Positions 53,335 through 62,899 of a stretch of DNA of 64,000 bases are shown piece by piece. Under the pieces are notes generated by a model. That model had not been told where the DNA came from, did no database searches, and was given only the letters and a program-made list of their open reading frames with translations. Within the stretch, counting starts at the first letter, position 1; every line of letters starts with the position of its first letter. Both the position numbers and the translations under genes were made by a program. Source of the stretch: Rhodobiaceae bacterium. Lineage in GTDB: Bacteria > Pseudomonadota > Alphaproteobacteria > Parvibaculales > Parvibaculaceae. The stretch lies in assembly GCA_003330885.1 (NCBI GenBank), contig CP030277.1:806001-870000 (forward strand), written 5' to 3'.

Positions 53335-54468
53335 ATGGTTTGGCTAAGAAACACAGCGCTGGCATTGGTCGCATTCATGGTCATCGTAGCCCTCGCGCTT
53401 TACAGCCTGTATGGCGGTGGGGCCCCTTACTCAGACCTATCGACGGCACCGCTATTTGGTGAGGAGGCATTGGAAACCGTCTTGGCATTCCCAGAGCCTT
53501 TTGGAAATGTTGCTGCTTCGGCAGACGGTCGTATTTTTTTTACCGTCCACCCGGAATCTGGACCGACCGGTCCTGTGCTGTATGAAGTGCGCGATGGCGC
53601 AGCCATTCCATATCCGACACGGGAACTTTCAGCGACCCGCTTTGTCACCGCCCTTGGTCTCACCATTGATCAGCAGAACCGTCTCTGGGTGATTGATCAT
53701 GGCAATCACGGATTCGCGGGCGCAAGCCTCACCGCGTTTGACCTTGCCAGTGGCGAAATCGTGCATGAGGTCACGTTCAACAGCGATGTCGGCGAGTGGG
53801 CGTCTTTCTTGAACGATCTGTCTGTGTCGCCAGATGGGCGCTATGTCTACATCGCTGATGTGAGCTTCTTCGGGAAGAATCCGGCGCTGGTTGTCTATGA
53901 CATGGAGAATGGGGAGGCCTGGAGGGTTCTGGAAGATCACCCATCCGTCATCGCCCAGGACTGGATTATCGAAAATCCTGTGAAGACCATGACATTCTTT
54001 GGCGGGCTGATCGCGCTCAAACCCGGTGTGGATGGCATCGTGGTCGATGCGGCGGGTGACTATGTCTATTACGGTGCGATGACCCATGATGGTCTCTACC
54101 GCGTCCCGACATCTGTCCTGCATGATCGATCTGCCTCGCGCGGCATTGTAGCGGCGGCAGTCGAGAGAATGGGGGACAAGCCGCTCAGTGACGGTTTGAG
54201 TATCGACGTTGAGGGCAATGTTTACATCACAGATGTCGAGCATGGCGGGGTCGCACGCATGGCACCGGATGGTTCGCTTCAAACGCTGATCGCCAGCGAC
54301 CGGATACGGTGGGCGGACGGCATTTCCTATGGCGGTGACGGCTATTACTACTTCACTGATAGTGCCATCCCGGACCAGATGCTTCAGTCAAAGTCCCATA
54401 TCGAGGCGGCAGCCCCTTATTACCTCTATCGCTTCAAAGCAGACATTGAGGGCGTCCCTGGACGGTAG
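53335..54468 (+). CDS. Membrane-anchored MRJP/SMP-30-type beta-propeller protein
   Basis: 377 residues from the ATG at 53335, chosen because AAGGAG ends at 53328 (an ATG at 53329 abuts it). The N-terminal helix (about residues 5-25) anchors a periplasmic beta-propeller. The pattern FLNDLSVSPDGRYVYIADVSF and LRVPTS..LHD-type motifs belong to the major royal jelly protein family (SMP-30/gluconolactonase-like). The enzyme activity is unknown. It is under likely control of the adjacent divergent HxlR gene. Confidence 0.83.
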   Translation: MVWLRNTALALVAFMVIVALALYSLYGGGAPYSDLSTAPLFGEEALETVLAFPEPFGNVAASADGRIFFTVHPESGPTGPVLYEVRDGAAIPYPTRELSATRFVTALGLTIDQQNRLWVIDHGNHGFAGASLTAFDLASGEIVHEVTFNSDVGEWASFLNDLSVSPDGRYVYIADVSFFGKNPALVVYDMENGEAWRVLEDHPSVIAQDWIIENPVKTMTFFGGLIALKPGVDGIVVDAAGDYVYYGAMTHDGLYRVPTSVLHDRSASRGIVAAAVERMGDKPLSDGLSIDVEGNVYITDVEHGGVARMAPDGSLQTLIASDRIRWADGISYGGDGYYYFTDSAIPDQMLQSKSHIEAAAPYYLYRFKADIEGVPGR

Positions 54469-54471
54469 CGG

Positions 54472-55542
54472 TTACCGGTCAGGAAGGAGCCGTGGTTTGA
54501 TGTCATTCACCATCACATCGAAAAAACGGTCAGGTTCTTCCCATGGCGGCGCGTGCGCGGAATTCTCGAAATAGATGAGCTCTTTGTCCGGTGCCGTCAG
54601 CCGATTGAAATAGGCTTCAGCCAGCTTAGACGGTGTCTGATGGTCATGGCGACCCAGAATGTAAAAGACAGGCATCTCAAAGGACAGGTAGGTCTGGTCG
54701 AGATTGATGTCGCCGATCTGGTCCCACAAGTGATCCATTGAGAAGAGGGCGCTTCGAACCAGATTGATGAGATCAATCAGATTGAACTCTGAAATGGAGA
54801 GGGCTGTCCAGGCGAGGTTGACCTGAGAGCGTCCATCGTGAGTGAGCCCACCGCCAAACTCAGTCAGCCACCCTCGTTGAACGATCGTTTCGTCGACGCC
54901 GTAAGGTGGTGCGCCGATTTCCGTCAATTCAGCGATCGCGGTTTCATTGCCAAGGCGTTCAGCTTCAGCCAGAGCAAACGCATAGGAATAAGTTTCATTG
55001 GCTGCCATGTCTGAGATCTGGCCCGTCCCGATATACCCTGACACTTTGCCGGGATGGGCCGCAACATAGGTTGTACCCAGAAGAGATCCCCATGAATGCC
55101 CGAGGACGGCAATTCGGTCCCGCCCGAATTTGACGCGCAAATGATCAACGACGACATCAACGTCGGCGATGATCTGGGGAAGGTTCATAGTCTCAGCGGG
55201 AGTGTCCGCATCGAAGCTCTTACCGGCGCCACGCTGATCCCAATGCACGACCACGAATTCATCCTCAAGACTGCTATTGTAGGCCCGAAACCAGGCAAAC
55301 TCGCCAGCACCTGGGCCACCGTGGAGGACCAGCAGAATGGGGTTGTCTCGGTCTCGGCCCCTGGTGAGAGTCCATTGAGCGAGACCGTTCACTTCGACCC
55401 ACTCTTCCTCCGCAATGCTACCGGAAACCGGGTCACCATTTGCGCCGACAAAGGCTGGGGTGGAGGTTGGCCACAACAGCCAGGTGAGCGAAACGGCAAG
55501 GGTGAGTGCAACGGCGCTGAGCAATCTGACGATGATTTTCAT
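54472..55542 (-). CDS. Alpha/beta hydrolase, proline iminopeptidase-like, exported
   Basis: 356 residues from MKIIVRLL (ATG 55542), which begins an N-terminal hydrophobic signal or anchor. HGGPGAGE is the family's oxyanion motif, WDQRGAGKSF follows, and the nucleophile is in GHSWGSLLG; Asp is in LGRHDHQTP and His in ENSAHAPPWEEP. It matches S33-type prolyl aminopeptidase-like hydrolases. Its substrate is unknown. It is convergent with the beta-propeller gene. Confidence 0.87.
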   Translation of the reverse strand: MKIIVRLLSAVALTLAVSLTWLLWPTSTPAFVGANGDPVSGSIAEEEWVEVNGLAQWTLTRGRDRDNPILLVLHGGPGAGEFAWFRAYNSSLEDEFVVVHWDQRGAGKSFDADTPAETMNLPQIIADVDVVVDHLRVKFGRDRIAVLGHSWGSLLGTTYVAAHPGKVSGYIGTGQISDMAANETYSYAFALAEAERLGNETAIAELTEIGAPPYGVDETIVQRGWLTEFGGGLTHDGRSQVNLAWTALSISEFNLIDLINLVRSALFSMDHLWDQIGDINLDQTYLSFEMPVFYILGRHDHQTPSKLAEAYFNRLTAPDKELIYFENSAHAPPWEEPDRFFDVMVNDIKPRLLPDR

Positions 55543-55679
55543 GGATGTCCCCGGTTTGTGACCTGGCTTGAGCATATATCAAGGCTTTTAGCCATGTATT
55601 GCGGCAAAATGGGTGCAATTGGCGCTTGACGTGGGGCGTTCCATGACTAATGTCGGCGGCGCTTCAGACACTTCTGAAC

Positions 55680-55755
55680 GGGCGGTTAGCTCAGCTGGGA
55701 GAGCATCTCGTTTACACCGAGAGGGTCGGCGGTTCGATCCCGTCACCGCCCACCA
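55680..55755 (+). tRNA. tRNA-Val(TAC)
   Basis: 76 nt with encoded CCA. The acceptor GGGCGGT pairs with ACCGCCC. D-arm TAGCTCAGCTGGGAGAGCA; anticodon loop TTTACAC with TAC; T-arm GGTTCGATCC. Confidence 0.97.
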
Positions 55756-55960
55756 TTTTCCTTATTCCGAAAATCCAGGATCTTAAAAACACCCGCTGTT
55801 CCAAATGGGGATGTGGCAGTAGACACCCGCGCCATCAAATCCGCGTGTGAATAGTGTGATTGCCGCTCGAGATTGGGTAGGGTTTGCCAACTATTGAAAT
55901 TGGCTAACCGCGTGGGCACTTAGTGTCCAATCGGAAATCAACAGGGCAGGAGCACTTCAT

Positions 55961-56812
55961 ATGAGCAGCACAGACGTTTACGTACCGCCAAAAGTTTGGA
56001 CGTGGGACAGTGAAAGCGGGGGACGGTTCGCGAACATCAACCGCCCTATTGCAGGCCCCACACAGGAGAAAGAACTGCCGGTTGGAAAACATCCGTTGCA
56101 GCTTTATTCATTGGCGACGCCGAACGGCGTTAAAGTCACCGTGATGTTGGAAGAGTTGCTGGCGCTGGGGCACAAAGGCGCTGAATACGATGCCTGGCTG
56201 ATCAACATTGGTGAAGGTGACCAGTTCGGCAGTGACTTTGTCGACATCAACCCGAATTCGAAGATTCCGGCCCTCATGGACCACAGCACCGAGGAGCCAA
56301 CTCGGGTTTTCGAGTCTGGTGCGATCCTTTGGTACTTGGCTGAGAAGTTTGATGCCTTCCTGCCCAAAGATCACAAGAAACGCACAGAGTGCATGTCCTG
56401 GCTCATGTGGCTCATGGGCAGCGCACCATATCTCGGCGGTGGCTTTGGTCACTTTTACGCTTACGCACCAGAGAAGTACGAGTACCCGATCAACCGCTTC
56501 ACGATGGAAGTGAAACGCCAGCTTGACGTTTTGGACCGTCATTTGGCCGACAATCAATTCCTGGCAGGCGATGAATATTCAATCGCTGATATGGCAACTT
56601 GTCCCTGGTATGGCGCACTGGCCAAAGGGTTGCTCTACGAGTCCAAAGAGTTCCTTGATGTGGCCTCCTACAAAAACGTGAACCGCTGGACCGACGAAAT
56701 CTTCACCCGTCCAGCTGTAAAACGCGGTCAGAAAGTAAACCGCGTATGGGGCGAAGAGAGCAGCCAGGTTCCTGAGCGTCATGACGCAAGCGATATCGAC
56801 GCCAAGGACTAA
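55961..56812 (+). CDS. Glutathione S-transferase, YghU-like
   Basis: 283 residues with the long N-terminal extension typical of the YghU/Ure2-like group (VYVPPKVWTWD, then FANINRPIAGPT). The glutathione domain is about 45-130 (LYSLATPNGVKVTVMLEE, with DINPNSKIPALMD), and the helical domain is about 145-265. YghU binds two glutathione molecules and acts as a disulfide-bond reductase. AGGAG precedes the ATG. Confidence 0.91.
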   Translation: MSSTDVYVPPKVWTWDSESGGRFANINRPIAGPTQEKELPVGKHPLQLYSLATPNGVKVTVMLEELLALGHKGAEYDAWLINIGEGDQFGSDFVDINPNSKIPALMDHSTEEPTRVFESGAILWYLAEKFDAFLPKDHKKRTECMSWLMWLMGSAPYLGGGFGHFYAYAPEKYEYPINRFTMEVKRQLDVLDRHLADNQFLAGDEYSIADMATCPWYGALAKGLLYESKEFLDVASYKNVNRWTDEIFTRPAVKRGQKVNRVWGEESSQVPERHDASDIDAKD

Positions 56813-56831
56813 CGTGACGAATTTGGGTGCT

Positions 56832-57995
56832 CTATTTCTTGAGGGTCATGGAGATCACAACAAGCAGAGCACCCAATACCGCAAGGCTGGCGGATGCTAG
56901 AAAAGCGTAGGCGCCAAACATCGCCGCGAGCCAGCCAAAAGAAACCAATGCCAGGATTGCGATGCCGGATTGCAAAATCCCAAAGAAGCTTTGTGCCTGG
57001 GCCGCGATACTCTCGTCGGTCACATCTGCGATGAAATGAGTGCAGGCGAGGAAACCCAGCGCATAGGTAAGTGCCTGGAGAAGCTGCAACCCAAAAAGAA
57101 TGGGAACGGAGGGCGAGAAGGCGAAGGCTGTCCACCGAACCACCGCGACCAGGCACGACGCCACGATGAGTACACGCGGTGTGATACGACCAGCAAACCG
57201 CTTAAACCCGACAAACATGCCAAGCTCTGCGACGCTACCAACGACGATCAGGAGTCCGATTGTGCTCTCGGCAATGCCCTGCTCGTGCCAGAGCAGACCG
57301 AGGAAGCCGTTCAATACAAAATGCGTTGAATGGACCAGAGCCCATCCAAGCAGCGGAAAGAGAAACCAGGGACGCAGAACATCGCGCAGTGAGTCTGTGT
57401 GCCGCGATGCTTTGAGAGCCTCTCTGGTTTCACGAAACCGCGGCAGGCCAAACGCCGTGGCAGCTCTCAGCAAAGACAGACCAACAAAGATCGGGACAAA
57501 CGCAGTGATACCAATCTCTGCGATAGCAAAGCCCGCGACAAAAATCGTGAGCATGTAGCCGATGGTTTTCCAGGCATAAAGATGACTGAATTCAAATCCT
57601 ACCCGTCGCCCAAGTCGGATGGAGGCAGCATCGACGACAGGCAGAATGGCCATTTGGGAAACAACGCAAACTGTCCAGACGATCAGAATGCCGACATACC
57701 CCTCAGCAAAGAAGAGGCCTAAGGGAAGGACGCCAGATATGACGGCTCCGACAACGATGACTGGCCGCCAGTCAGGTGCTTGGTCCGCGACACGCCCGAC
57801 GGCAACGCCAATAAACAAGAGGACAATAAGGGGGGCTGAGGTGATGAAGCCGATTTGCTCAGGTGTGATTCCCTTATGCGCAAACCAGATACCGACAAAA
57901 GCGTTGATGACGCCCACACTCATTGAGTGAACGAAATAATATGTGGTTACGCGCACTGCGGGCGTGAGCCGCGTAGGCACATTGAATAGAGACAT
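56832..57995 (-). CDS. MFS transporter, HcaT-like
   Basis: About 387 residues from the ATG at 57995; upstream ATG 58049 (and the frame start at 58079) are alternatives, and none has a good ribosome site. A 12-helix MFS_1_like carrier; YFVHSMSVGVINAFVGIWF, GITPEQIGFI and the later WHEQGIAESTIGLL resemble the 3-phenylpropionate/nucleoside carrier HcaT. The substrate is not proven. It is convergent with the YghU-like GST. Confidence 0.86.
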   Translation of the reverse strand: MSLFNVPTRLTPAVRVTTYYFVHSMSVGVINAFVGIWFAHKGITPEQIGFITSAPLIVLLFIGVAVGRVADQAPDWRPVIVVGAVISGVLPLGLFFAEGYVGILIVWTVCVVSQMAILPVVDAASIRLGRRVGFEFSHLYAWKTIGYMLTIFVAGFAIAEIGITAFVPIFVGLSLLRAATAFGLPRFRETREALKASRHTDSLRDVLRPWFLFPLLGWALVHSTHFVLNGFLGLLWHEQGIAESTIGLLIVVGSVAELGMFVGFKRFAGRITPRVLIVASCLVAVVRWTAFAFSPSVPILFGLQLLQALTYALGFLACTHFIADVTDESIAAQAQSFFGILQSGIAILALVSFGWLAAMFGAYAFLASASLAVLGALLVVISMTLKK

Positions 57996-58174
57996 TTTTT
58001 TGAAGAACCAGAAAGAGCGCGATGTGAATACATGCGCAAAGCCCGACATTGCTGTTGGCAACGGGCGACACACCTTCACCCCTACTTTTGGGGCAAAGGT
58101 CGATGAGGTCTTTTCTGGCGTGTTATCTTAGCATCTGTCCACTCTAGGCAAATGCCGGCACTTCAGCAAGTCAC

Positions 58175-58615
58175 CTAGGTGTCGGGGCGTATTGGTCCTC
58201 TATGAACAATTTCTTTGTAAAGGTCGGAGGTGCTGCTGTGGTTTCTCCTGTTGGGGAGCAACCAGACGACTGAGGATGTCTCTATTAGCTGCAGAAAGTT
58301 CTGGCGCGACCCGGCAAGCAGACGTTTGGAGCACCGCGCTGGAAAGGCAGGGACTCCACGGCTTCCCTTTAGAAGCTGGCAATATTCTGCGAAGTGGGGC
58401 TTTGAGAGACCTTCATGTCCCATGCGTCGAACATCGTCGGCGTCGTACCGCATGGCTTTGCTCGCAGTCATCCCACGCAGGCCTTCATGAAGGGGCTCAT
58501 AGAAACACATGAAGCGGAGGTCTGCGCGAAAGGCGTTGAAAATTGCAGTGCTGCCGGTGCGCCACTGCGTGTGGCAGAAAATGGCACCAGGCAAGAGGGG
58601 GAGGGGCGGCGTCAT
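58175..58615 (-). pseudogene. Sulfotransferase-like N-terminal fragment
   Basis: 146 residues from ATG 58615. HTQWRTGSTAIFNAFR resembles the 5'-phosphosulfate-binding motif of PAPS-dependent sulfotransferases, and FYEPLHEGLR follows as in a bacterial subgroup. The rest of the domain, including the 3'-phosphate-binding part, is missing, and the sequence after about residue 100 loses similarity to any pattern I know. It is probably a decayed or truncated gene. The start is uncertain. Confidence 0.5.
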
Positions 58616-59011
58616 CTGGCATATCGACTCGAATGCCCAATCGCCGCCGCAAACAACACGCCAATTGGTAGGATTCCCGCTACCCATGGCGGTATGCGTG
58701 CCTCATCGCTCGTTCATTCAACGTTGGTTGCTGGTTCTCCGTCGTTCTACGGGCAAATTTCTCTCCAGACCCTGAGAGGTGGTGCATTGCTGGCCTGGTC
58801 GACGGGCCAATGCAGGTGAATCGCCAAACCGGGCAACGAAATACCCTGCCAGTCCCGTCAATCACGAGGCTCAGCCGTCAAATCGAAGGCCTCAACCCTA
58901 GGCTTCATAAGGAGAAGCAAATAAACGCAGAAATCAGCCATTCGCTGCTTGACAGATTCTAGGGCCTGCCGTACATCACCGCATCCCCGAAGGCGTTTCG
59001 CCTTCGTTTTA
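58616..59011. other. Intergenic ~400 nt before tRNA-Asp
   Basis: No supported gene is seen; the short overlapping frames in all phases look random. It ends with a terminator-like hairpin CGAAGGCG-TTT-CGCCTTCG-TTTT at 58988-59010, placed just upstream of the tRNA. Confidence 0.5.
58988..59010 (+). terminator. Terminator-like hairpin before tRNA-Asp
   Basis: CGAAGGCG (58988-58995), TTT, CGCCTTCG (58999-59006), TTTT. A perfect 8-bp stem, 2 nt upstream of tRNA-Asp. It could insulate the tRNA from read-through. Confidence 0.6.
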
Positions 59012-59088
59012 GGGGGTGTAGCTCAGCTGGTTAGAGCGCTGGCCTGTCACGCCAGAGGCCGCGGGTTCGAGTCCCGTCACTCCCGCCA
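59012..59088 (+). tRNA. tRNA-Asp(GTC)
   Basis: 77 nt. Acceptor GGGGGTG pairs with CACTCCC (one G-T), then GCCA with CCA encoded. Anticodon loop CTGTCAC with GTC; T-arm GGTTCGAGTCC. Confidence 0.97.
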
Positions 59089-59423
59089 TTTTTTCTCAAA
59101 AATGTGCGGAATGATCTTCCCGGGTTCCGGGTGGAATCGGCTCCAATGCCGATCAATTTGAACCTCCGCGAGCCGGACCTGCGAGTGGTTCTTAAACGCT
59201 CGCTCCTGCGCGGCAAAAAGCCTCAAAAATCTGTGCATTTTAGCGTGTTTTTGACGTGCTCAGTCGTTTGACTTGGGGCAGGCGAGGGCTATACTCCGCG
59301 CGATTTTAGAGGGGCAACAAGCGAGAATCACCCAGTCTTCGCAGACGCGAAAACAATGGTGTGGTTTCCGCAGACAGGTCAGGCCAGACCACCACACTAG
59401 GCCAGACCATTCAGGTGCTGAAA
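59089..59423 (+). other. Leader region of the nuo operon
   Basis: 335 nt with the promoter at 59268-59295. Downstream of it lies a structured leader with TGGTGTGGT/ACCACACTA complementarity and the 11-nt direct repeat AGGCCAGACCA (59381-59391 and 59399-59409). The leader is about 120 nt and has no ORF. Confidence 0.5.
59268..59295 (+). promoter_or_regulatory. Candidate sigma70 promoter of the nuo operon
   Basis: TTGACT (59268-59273), 16 nt, TATACT (59290-59295). The -35 and -10 are each one mismatch from consensus. The expected transcript start near 59302 gives a leader of about 120 nt to nuoA. Confidence 0.75.
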
Positions 59424-59789
59424 ATGGAACAGCTCTTAAGCGAGTATCTGCCGATCGTGATTTTTCTCGGTCTGTCGGCCGTCATATCTATTGCGTTGTT
59501 GATCGTCCCATTTGTGATTGCCCCATCGAACCCGGACCCGGAAAAACTCTCTGCATATGAGTGTGGGTTTGACGCTTTCGACGACAGCCGCATGCGTTTT
59601 GACGTGAAGTTTTATCTTGTCGCGATCCTATTCATCATTTTTGACCTGGAAGTCGCCTTCCTCTTCCCATGGGCGGTATCCCTTGGCGATGTCGGCCTGT
59701 TCGGATTTTGGTCAATGATGGTGTTCCTTGGCGTGCTGACAATCGGCTTTATCTACGAGTGGAAGAAAGGCGCCCTCGAATGGGATTGA
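59424..59789 (+). CDS. nuoA: NADH-quinone oxidoreductase subunit A
   Basis: 121 residues from the ATG at 59424. Three transmembrane helices are visible; [41 protein letters not shown] is the NuoA signature (quoted as two halves: [15 protein letters not shown] and [14 protein letters not shown]). A membrane subunit of Complex I near the quinone cavity. The first gene of the operon. Confidence 0.97.
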   Translation: MEQLLSEYLPIVIFLGLSAVISIALLIVPFVIAPSNPDPEKLSAYECGFDAFDDSRMRFDVKFYLVAILFIIFDLEVAFLFPWAVSLGDVGLFGFWSMMVFLGVLTIGFIYEWKKGALEWD

Positions 59790-59838
59790 GAGTAACGGGA
59801 CTGAGCCTTTTTCGCCGTCAGATGTGTGGAGTGCGCGT

Positions 59839-60408
59839 ATGACCACTAGTCCAATCATTACCGATGCTCCAAAAGGCGTCATTGACCCAAAGACCGGTGC
59901 GCCTGTTGGGGCTGATGACCCGTTCTTCAAGCAGATGTCAGATGAACTTGCTGACAAGAACTTTCTCGTCACATCATTAGACAATCTGATCAATTGGTCC
60001 CGTACGGGCTCATTGATGTGGATGACCTTCGGTCTGGCCTGCTGCGGCGTTGAGATGATGCAAACGAACATGCCGCGTTATGACCTTGAACGGTTTGGCA
60101 CAGCACCGCGCGCCAGTCCGCGTCAGTCGGATGTGATGATCGTGGCCGGAACGCTGACAAACAAAATGGCGCCTGCGCTTCGCAAGGTTTACGACCAGAT
60201 GCCAGATCCCCGCTACGTGATCTCGATGGGGTCATGTGCCAATGGCGGTGGCTACTATCACTATTCCTATTCAGTTGTACGCGGGTGCGACCGGATTGTT
60301 CCGGTGGACATCTATGTTCCTGGATGCCCTCCGTCTGCTGAAGCTCTGCTCTATGGCATCCTTGCCTTGCAGCGGAAAATCCGACGCACTGGGACGATCG
60401 AACGTTAG
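59839..60408 (+). CDS. nuoB: NADH-quinone oxidoreductase subunit B
   Basis: 189 residues from the ATG at 59839. The N2 iron-sulfur cluster ligands are in LACCGVEMM (tandem Cys), [15 protein letters not shown] and [11 protein letters not shown]. It forms the terminal electron donor to quinone in the peripheral arm. 49 nt after nuoA. Confidence 0.98.
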   Translation: MTTSPIITDAPKGVIDPKTGAPVGADDPFFKQMSDELADKNFLVTSLDNLINWSRTGSLMWMTFGLACCGVEMMQTNMPRYDLERFGTAPRASPRQSDVMIVAGTLTNKMAPALRKVYDQMPDPRYVISMGSCANGGGYYHYSYSVVRGCDRIVPVDIYVPGCPPSAEALLYGILALQRKIRRTGTIER

Positions 60409-60485
60409 AAGAATACCGCAATGGTGAGCTGTTCTTGCCATGGTGACCACATTGTTAGAGATGCAAATTGTCTGAGAAAAACGAC

Positions 60486-61112
60486 ATGGACGAAAGTCTG
60501 CAAGATCTAGGGGATCATATTGCCGCCGGTTTGGGTGATGCGATTGTCTCATCAGAGGTCGACCGCAGTGAACTGACGCTTGCGACTACCGCTGGCAAGA
60601 TCGTCAAGGTCCTCAAGTTCTTGAGAGACGATCCGGCATGCCACTTCTCTGTGCTGGTCGATATTTGCGGCGCTGACAATCCGGGTCGGACTAAGCGCTT
60701 CGACGTTGTGTACCATTTGCTGTCCATGCATCAGAACCAACGGCTCCGTGTGAAGCTGGAAACGGATGAAGAGGCACAAGTGCCAAGCGTTGTTGGCGTA
60801 TACCCCGCAGCCAACTGGTTTGAGCGCGAAGCGTTTGACCTCTATGGCATCCTCTTTTCCGGTCACCCTGATCTGCGTCGCATCCTGACCGACTATGGCT
60901 TTACCGGGCATCCGCTTCGTAAAGACTTTCCGGTCACCGGCTTTGTGGAAGTTCGCTATGACGACGAGCTGAAGCGGGTGGCGTATGAGCCTGTGAAACT
61001 CACTCAGGAATTCCGAAATTTCGATTTCGAAAGTCCGTGGGAAGCCGCTGAATATCTGTTGCCTGGTGACGAAAAAGCATCTGAGGGCCCCAAGTCCGGG
61101 GATAAGGGATAA
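60486..61112 (+). CDS. nuoC: NADH-quinone oxidoreductase subunit C
   Basis: 208 residues from the ATG at 60486; a TTG at 60468 would add 6 residues. [40 protein letters not shown] (quoted as [10 protein letters not shown] and GHPLRKDFP) is the Complex I 30-kDa signature. The acidic C-terminus is short. nuoC and nuoD are separate genes, as in alphaproteobacteria and mitochondria, not fused as in E. coli. Confidence 0.96.
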   Translation: MDESLQDLGDHIAAGLGDAIVSSEVDRSELTLATTAGKIVKVLKFLRDDPACHFSVLVDICGADNPGRTKRFDVVYHLLSMHQNQRLRVKLETDEEAQVPSVVGVYPAANWFEREAFDLYGILFSGHPDLRRILTDYGFTGHPLRKDFPVTGFVEVRYDDELKRVAYEPVKLTQEFRNFDFESPWEAAEYLLPGDEKASEGPKSGDKG

Positions 61113-61115
61113 TCC

Positions 61116-62294
61116 ATGGCCGAGTCTCAGATCAAAAACATCAACATCAACTTCGGACCACAACACCCGGCAGCGCACGGCGTGCTGCGCCTGGTGCTCG
61201 AGCTTGAAGGCGAGGTGGTTGAACGAGTTGATCCGCATATTGGACTGCTGCACCGTGGCACCGAGAAGCTGATCGAAAACAAGACCTATCTCCAGGCTCT
61301 GCCTTACTTTGACCGCCTCGACTATGTGGCGCCCATGAATCAGGAGCATGCCTATGCCCTGGCGGTTGAAAAGCTTCTGGGGATCGAAGTTCCAAAACGC
61401 GCCCAGTATATCCGCGTGCTCTACTCAGAGATCGGCCGCATTCTCAATCACTTGTTGAACGTAACGACACAGGCGTTGGATGTCGGTGCCTTCACGCCAT
61501 CTCTCTGGGGCTTTGAGGTTCGCGAAGAGCTGATGTCTTTCTATGAGCGCGCGTCCGGGAGCCGGATGCATGCGGCCTACTTCCGTCCTGGCGGTGTTCA
61601 TCAGGATCTTCCACCTAAATTGCTGGAAGACATTCATGCCTATTGCGACTTCATTGAAAAGATCGTTGACGATGTCGATGCTCTTCTGACGGGCAATCGG
61701 ATTTTCAAACAGCGCAATGTGGATATCGGCAATGTGTCTGCTGCTGACGCGCAGGCCTGGGGATTCTCAGGTGTTATGGTGCGCGGATCTGGCATGGCCT
61801 GGGACCTGCGCCGTTCGCAGCCCTATGAGTGCTACAGCGACCTTGAGTTCGACATTCCCGTTGGTAAGAACGGCGACAATTTCGATCGCTATCTCATCCG
61901 CATCGAAGAATGTCGCCAGTCAGTGCGCATCATACGTCAATGTATTGAGCAGATGCCTGAAGGGCCGGTCGTCACCACTGACGGCAAGATCGCTCCGCCA
62001 AAACGCGGCGACATGAAGAAGTCGATGGAAAGCCTGATCCATCACTTCAAGCTCTATACCGAGGGCTATCACGTGCCTGCCGGTGAAGTGTACGCAGCCG
62101 TTGAAGCGCCGAAAGGTGAATTTGGCGTCTATCTTGTTTCTGACGGGTCGAACAAGCCAAGCCGTTGCAAAATCAAAGCGCCGGGCTTTTCGCATCTGCA
62201 GGCAATGGACTTTTTATGTAAGGGCTACATGCTCGCTGACGTCTCAGCGATCCTGGGCTCACTGGATATTGTGTTCGGGGAGGTTGACCGATGA
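61116..62294 (+). CDS. nuoD: NADH-quinone oxidoreductase subunit D
   Basis: 392 residues. [15 protein letters not shown] is the 49-kDa signature, and HRGTEKLIE follows with quinone-site residues. The C-terminal FCKG-like end is intact ([18 protein letters not shown]). It sits beside NuoB at the quinone site. It overlaps nuoE by ATGA. Confidence 0.98.
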   Translation: MAESQIKNININFGPQHPAAHGVLRLVLELEGEVVERVDPHIGLLHRGTEKLIENKTYLQALPYFDRLDYVAPMNQEHAYALAVEKLLGIEVPKRAQYIRVLYSEIGRILNHLLNVTTQALDVGAFTPSLWGFEVREELMSFYERASGSRMHAAYFRPGGVHQDLPPKLLEDIHAYCDFIEKIVDDVDALLTGNRIFKQRNVDIGNVSAADAQAWGFSGVMVRGSGMAWDLRRSQPYECYSDLEFDIPVGKNGDNFDRYLIRIEECRQSVRIIRQCIEQMPEGPVVTTDGKIAPPKRGDMKKSMESLIHHFKLYTEGYHVPAGEVYAAVEAPKGEFGVYLVSDGSNKPSRCKIKAPGFSHLQAMDFLCKGYMLADVSAILGSLDIVFGEVDR

Positions 62295-62899
62295 GTGTGC
62301 GCAGACTGGACCCGAACCAGCCTGACAGTTTTGAGTTCACGGCAGAAAACAAAGCCTGGGCTGAAGGTCAGATCAAAAAATACCCAGACGGCCGGCAAGC
62401 CTCTGCGATCATCGCGCTTCTATGGCGAGCGCAGAAACAGGCAGGCGGTTGGTTGCCTGAACCTGCAATTCGCTACATTGCAGACTTCCTCGACATGCCG
62501 CACATGCGCGCCATGGAAGTTGTGACCTTCTACACCATGTTCAATCTGTCGCCGGTGGGTGAGCATTTCGTCCAGCTTTGTGGCACGACACCTTGCTGGT
62601 TGCGCGGATCGGATGATCTGAAAGCAGTCTGCAAGAAGATGATCGGCGATGAGCGGCAGGTGTCCAGCGACGGCAAACTTTCCTGGATGGAAGTGGAGTG
62701 CCTTGGGGCATGTGCTAACGCGCCCATGGTGCAGATCAATGACGACTTCTATGAAGATCTGGACGCTGAAAATTTTGAGAAGCTTCTAACGGACCTCAAG
62801 GAAGGACGGCCTGTGAAGGTTGGTCCTCAGAGTGACCGCAAAGGGTCTGAGCCAGCAGGGCAGCTTACAAGCCTCACCGAAGTGGGGGGAGCTGACTAA
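62291..62899 (+). CDS. nuoE: NADH-quinone oxidoreductase subunit E
   Basis: 202 residues. The 2Fe-2S cluster N1a ligands are in GTTPCWLRG and [13 protein letters not shown]-terminal extension of about 40 residues ([13 protein letters not shown]) follows. It forms the NADH-oxidising module with NuoF. It overlaps nuoD (ATGA) and nuoF (TAATG). Confidence 0.97.
   Translation: MSVRRLDPNQPDSFEFTAENKAWAEGQIKKYPDGRQASAIIALLWRAQKQAGGWLPEPAIRYIADFLDMPHMRAMEVVTFYTMFNLSPVGEHFVQLCGTTPCWLRGSDDLKAVCKKMIGDERQVSSDGKLSWMEVECLGACANAPMVQINDDFYEDLDAENFEKLLTDLKEGRPVKVGPQSDRKGSEPAGQLTSLTEVGGAD

Noticed and set aside
60552-61349. 265-codon minus-strand open frame over nuoC and nuoD
   Set aside because: Shadow of two strongly conserved Complex I genes; no ribosome site or similarity.
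59424-62899. Possible fragmentation of nuoC/nuoD by frameshift
   Set aside because: Separate nuoC and nuoD are the normal alphaproteobacterial state, both have complete signatures and proper starts.
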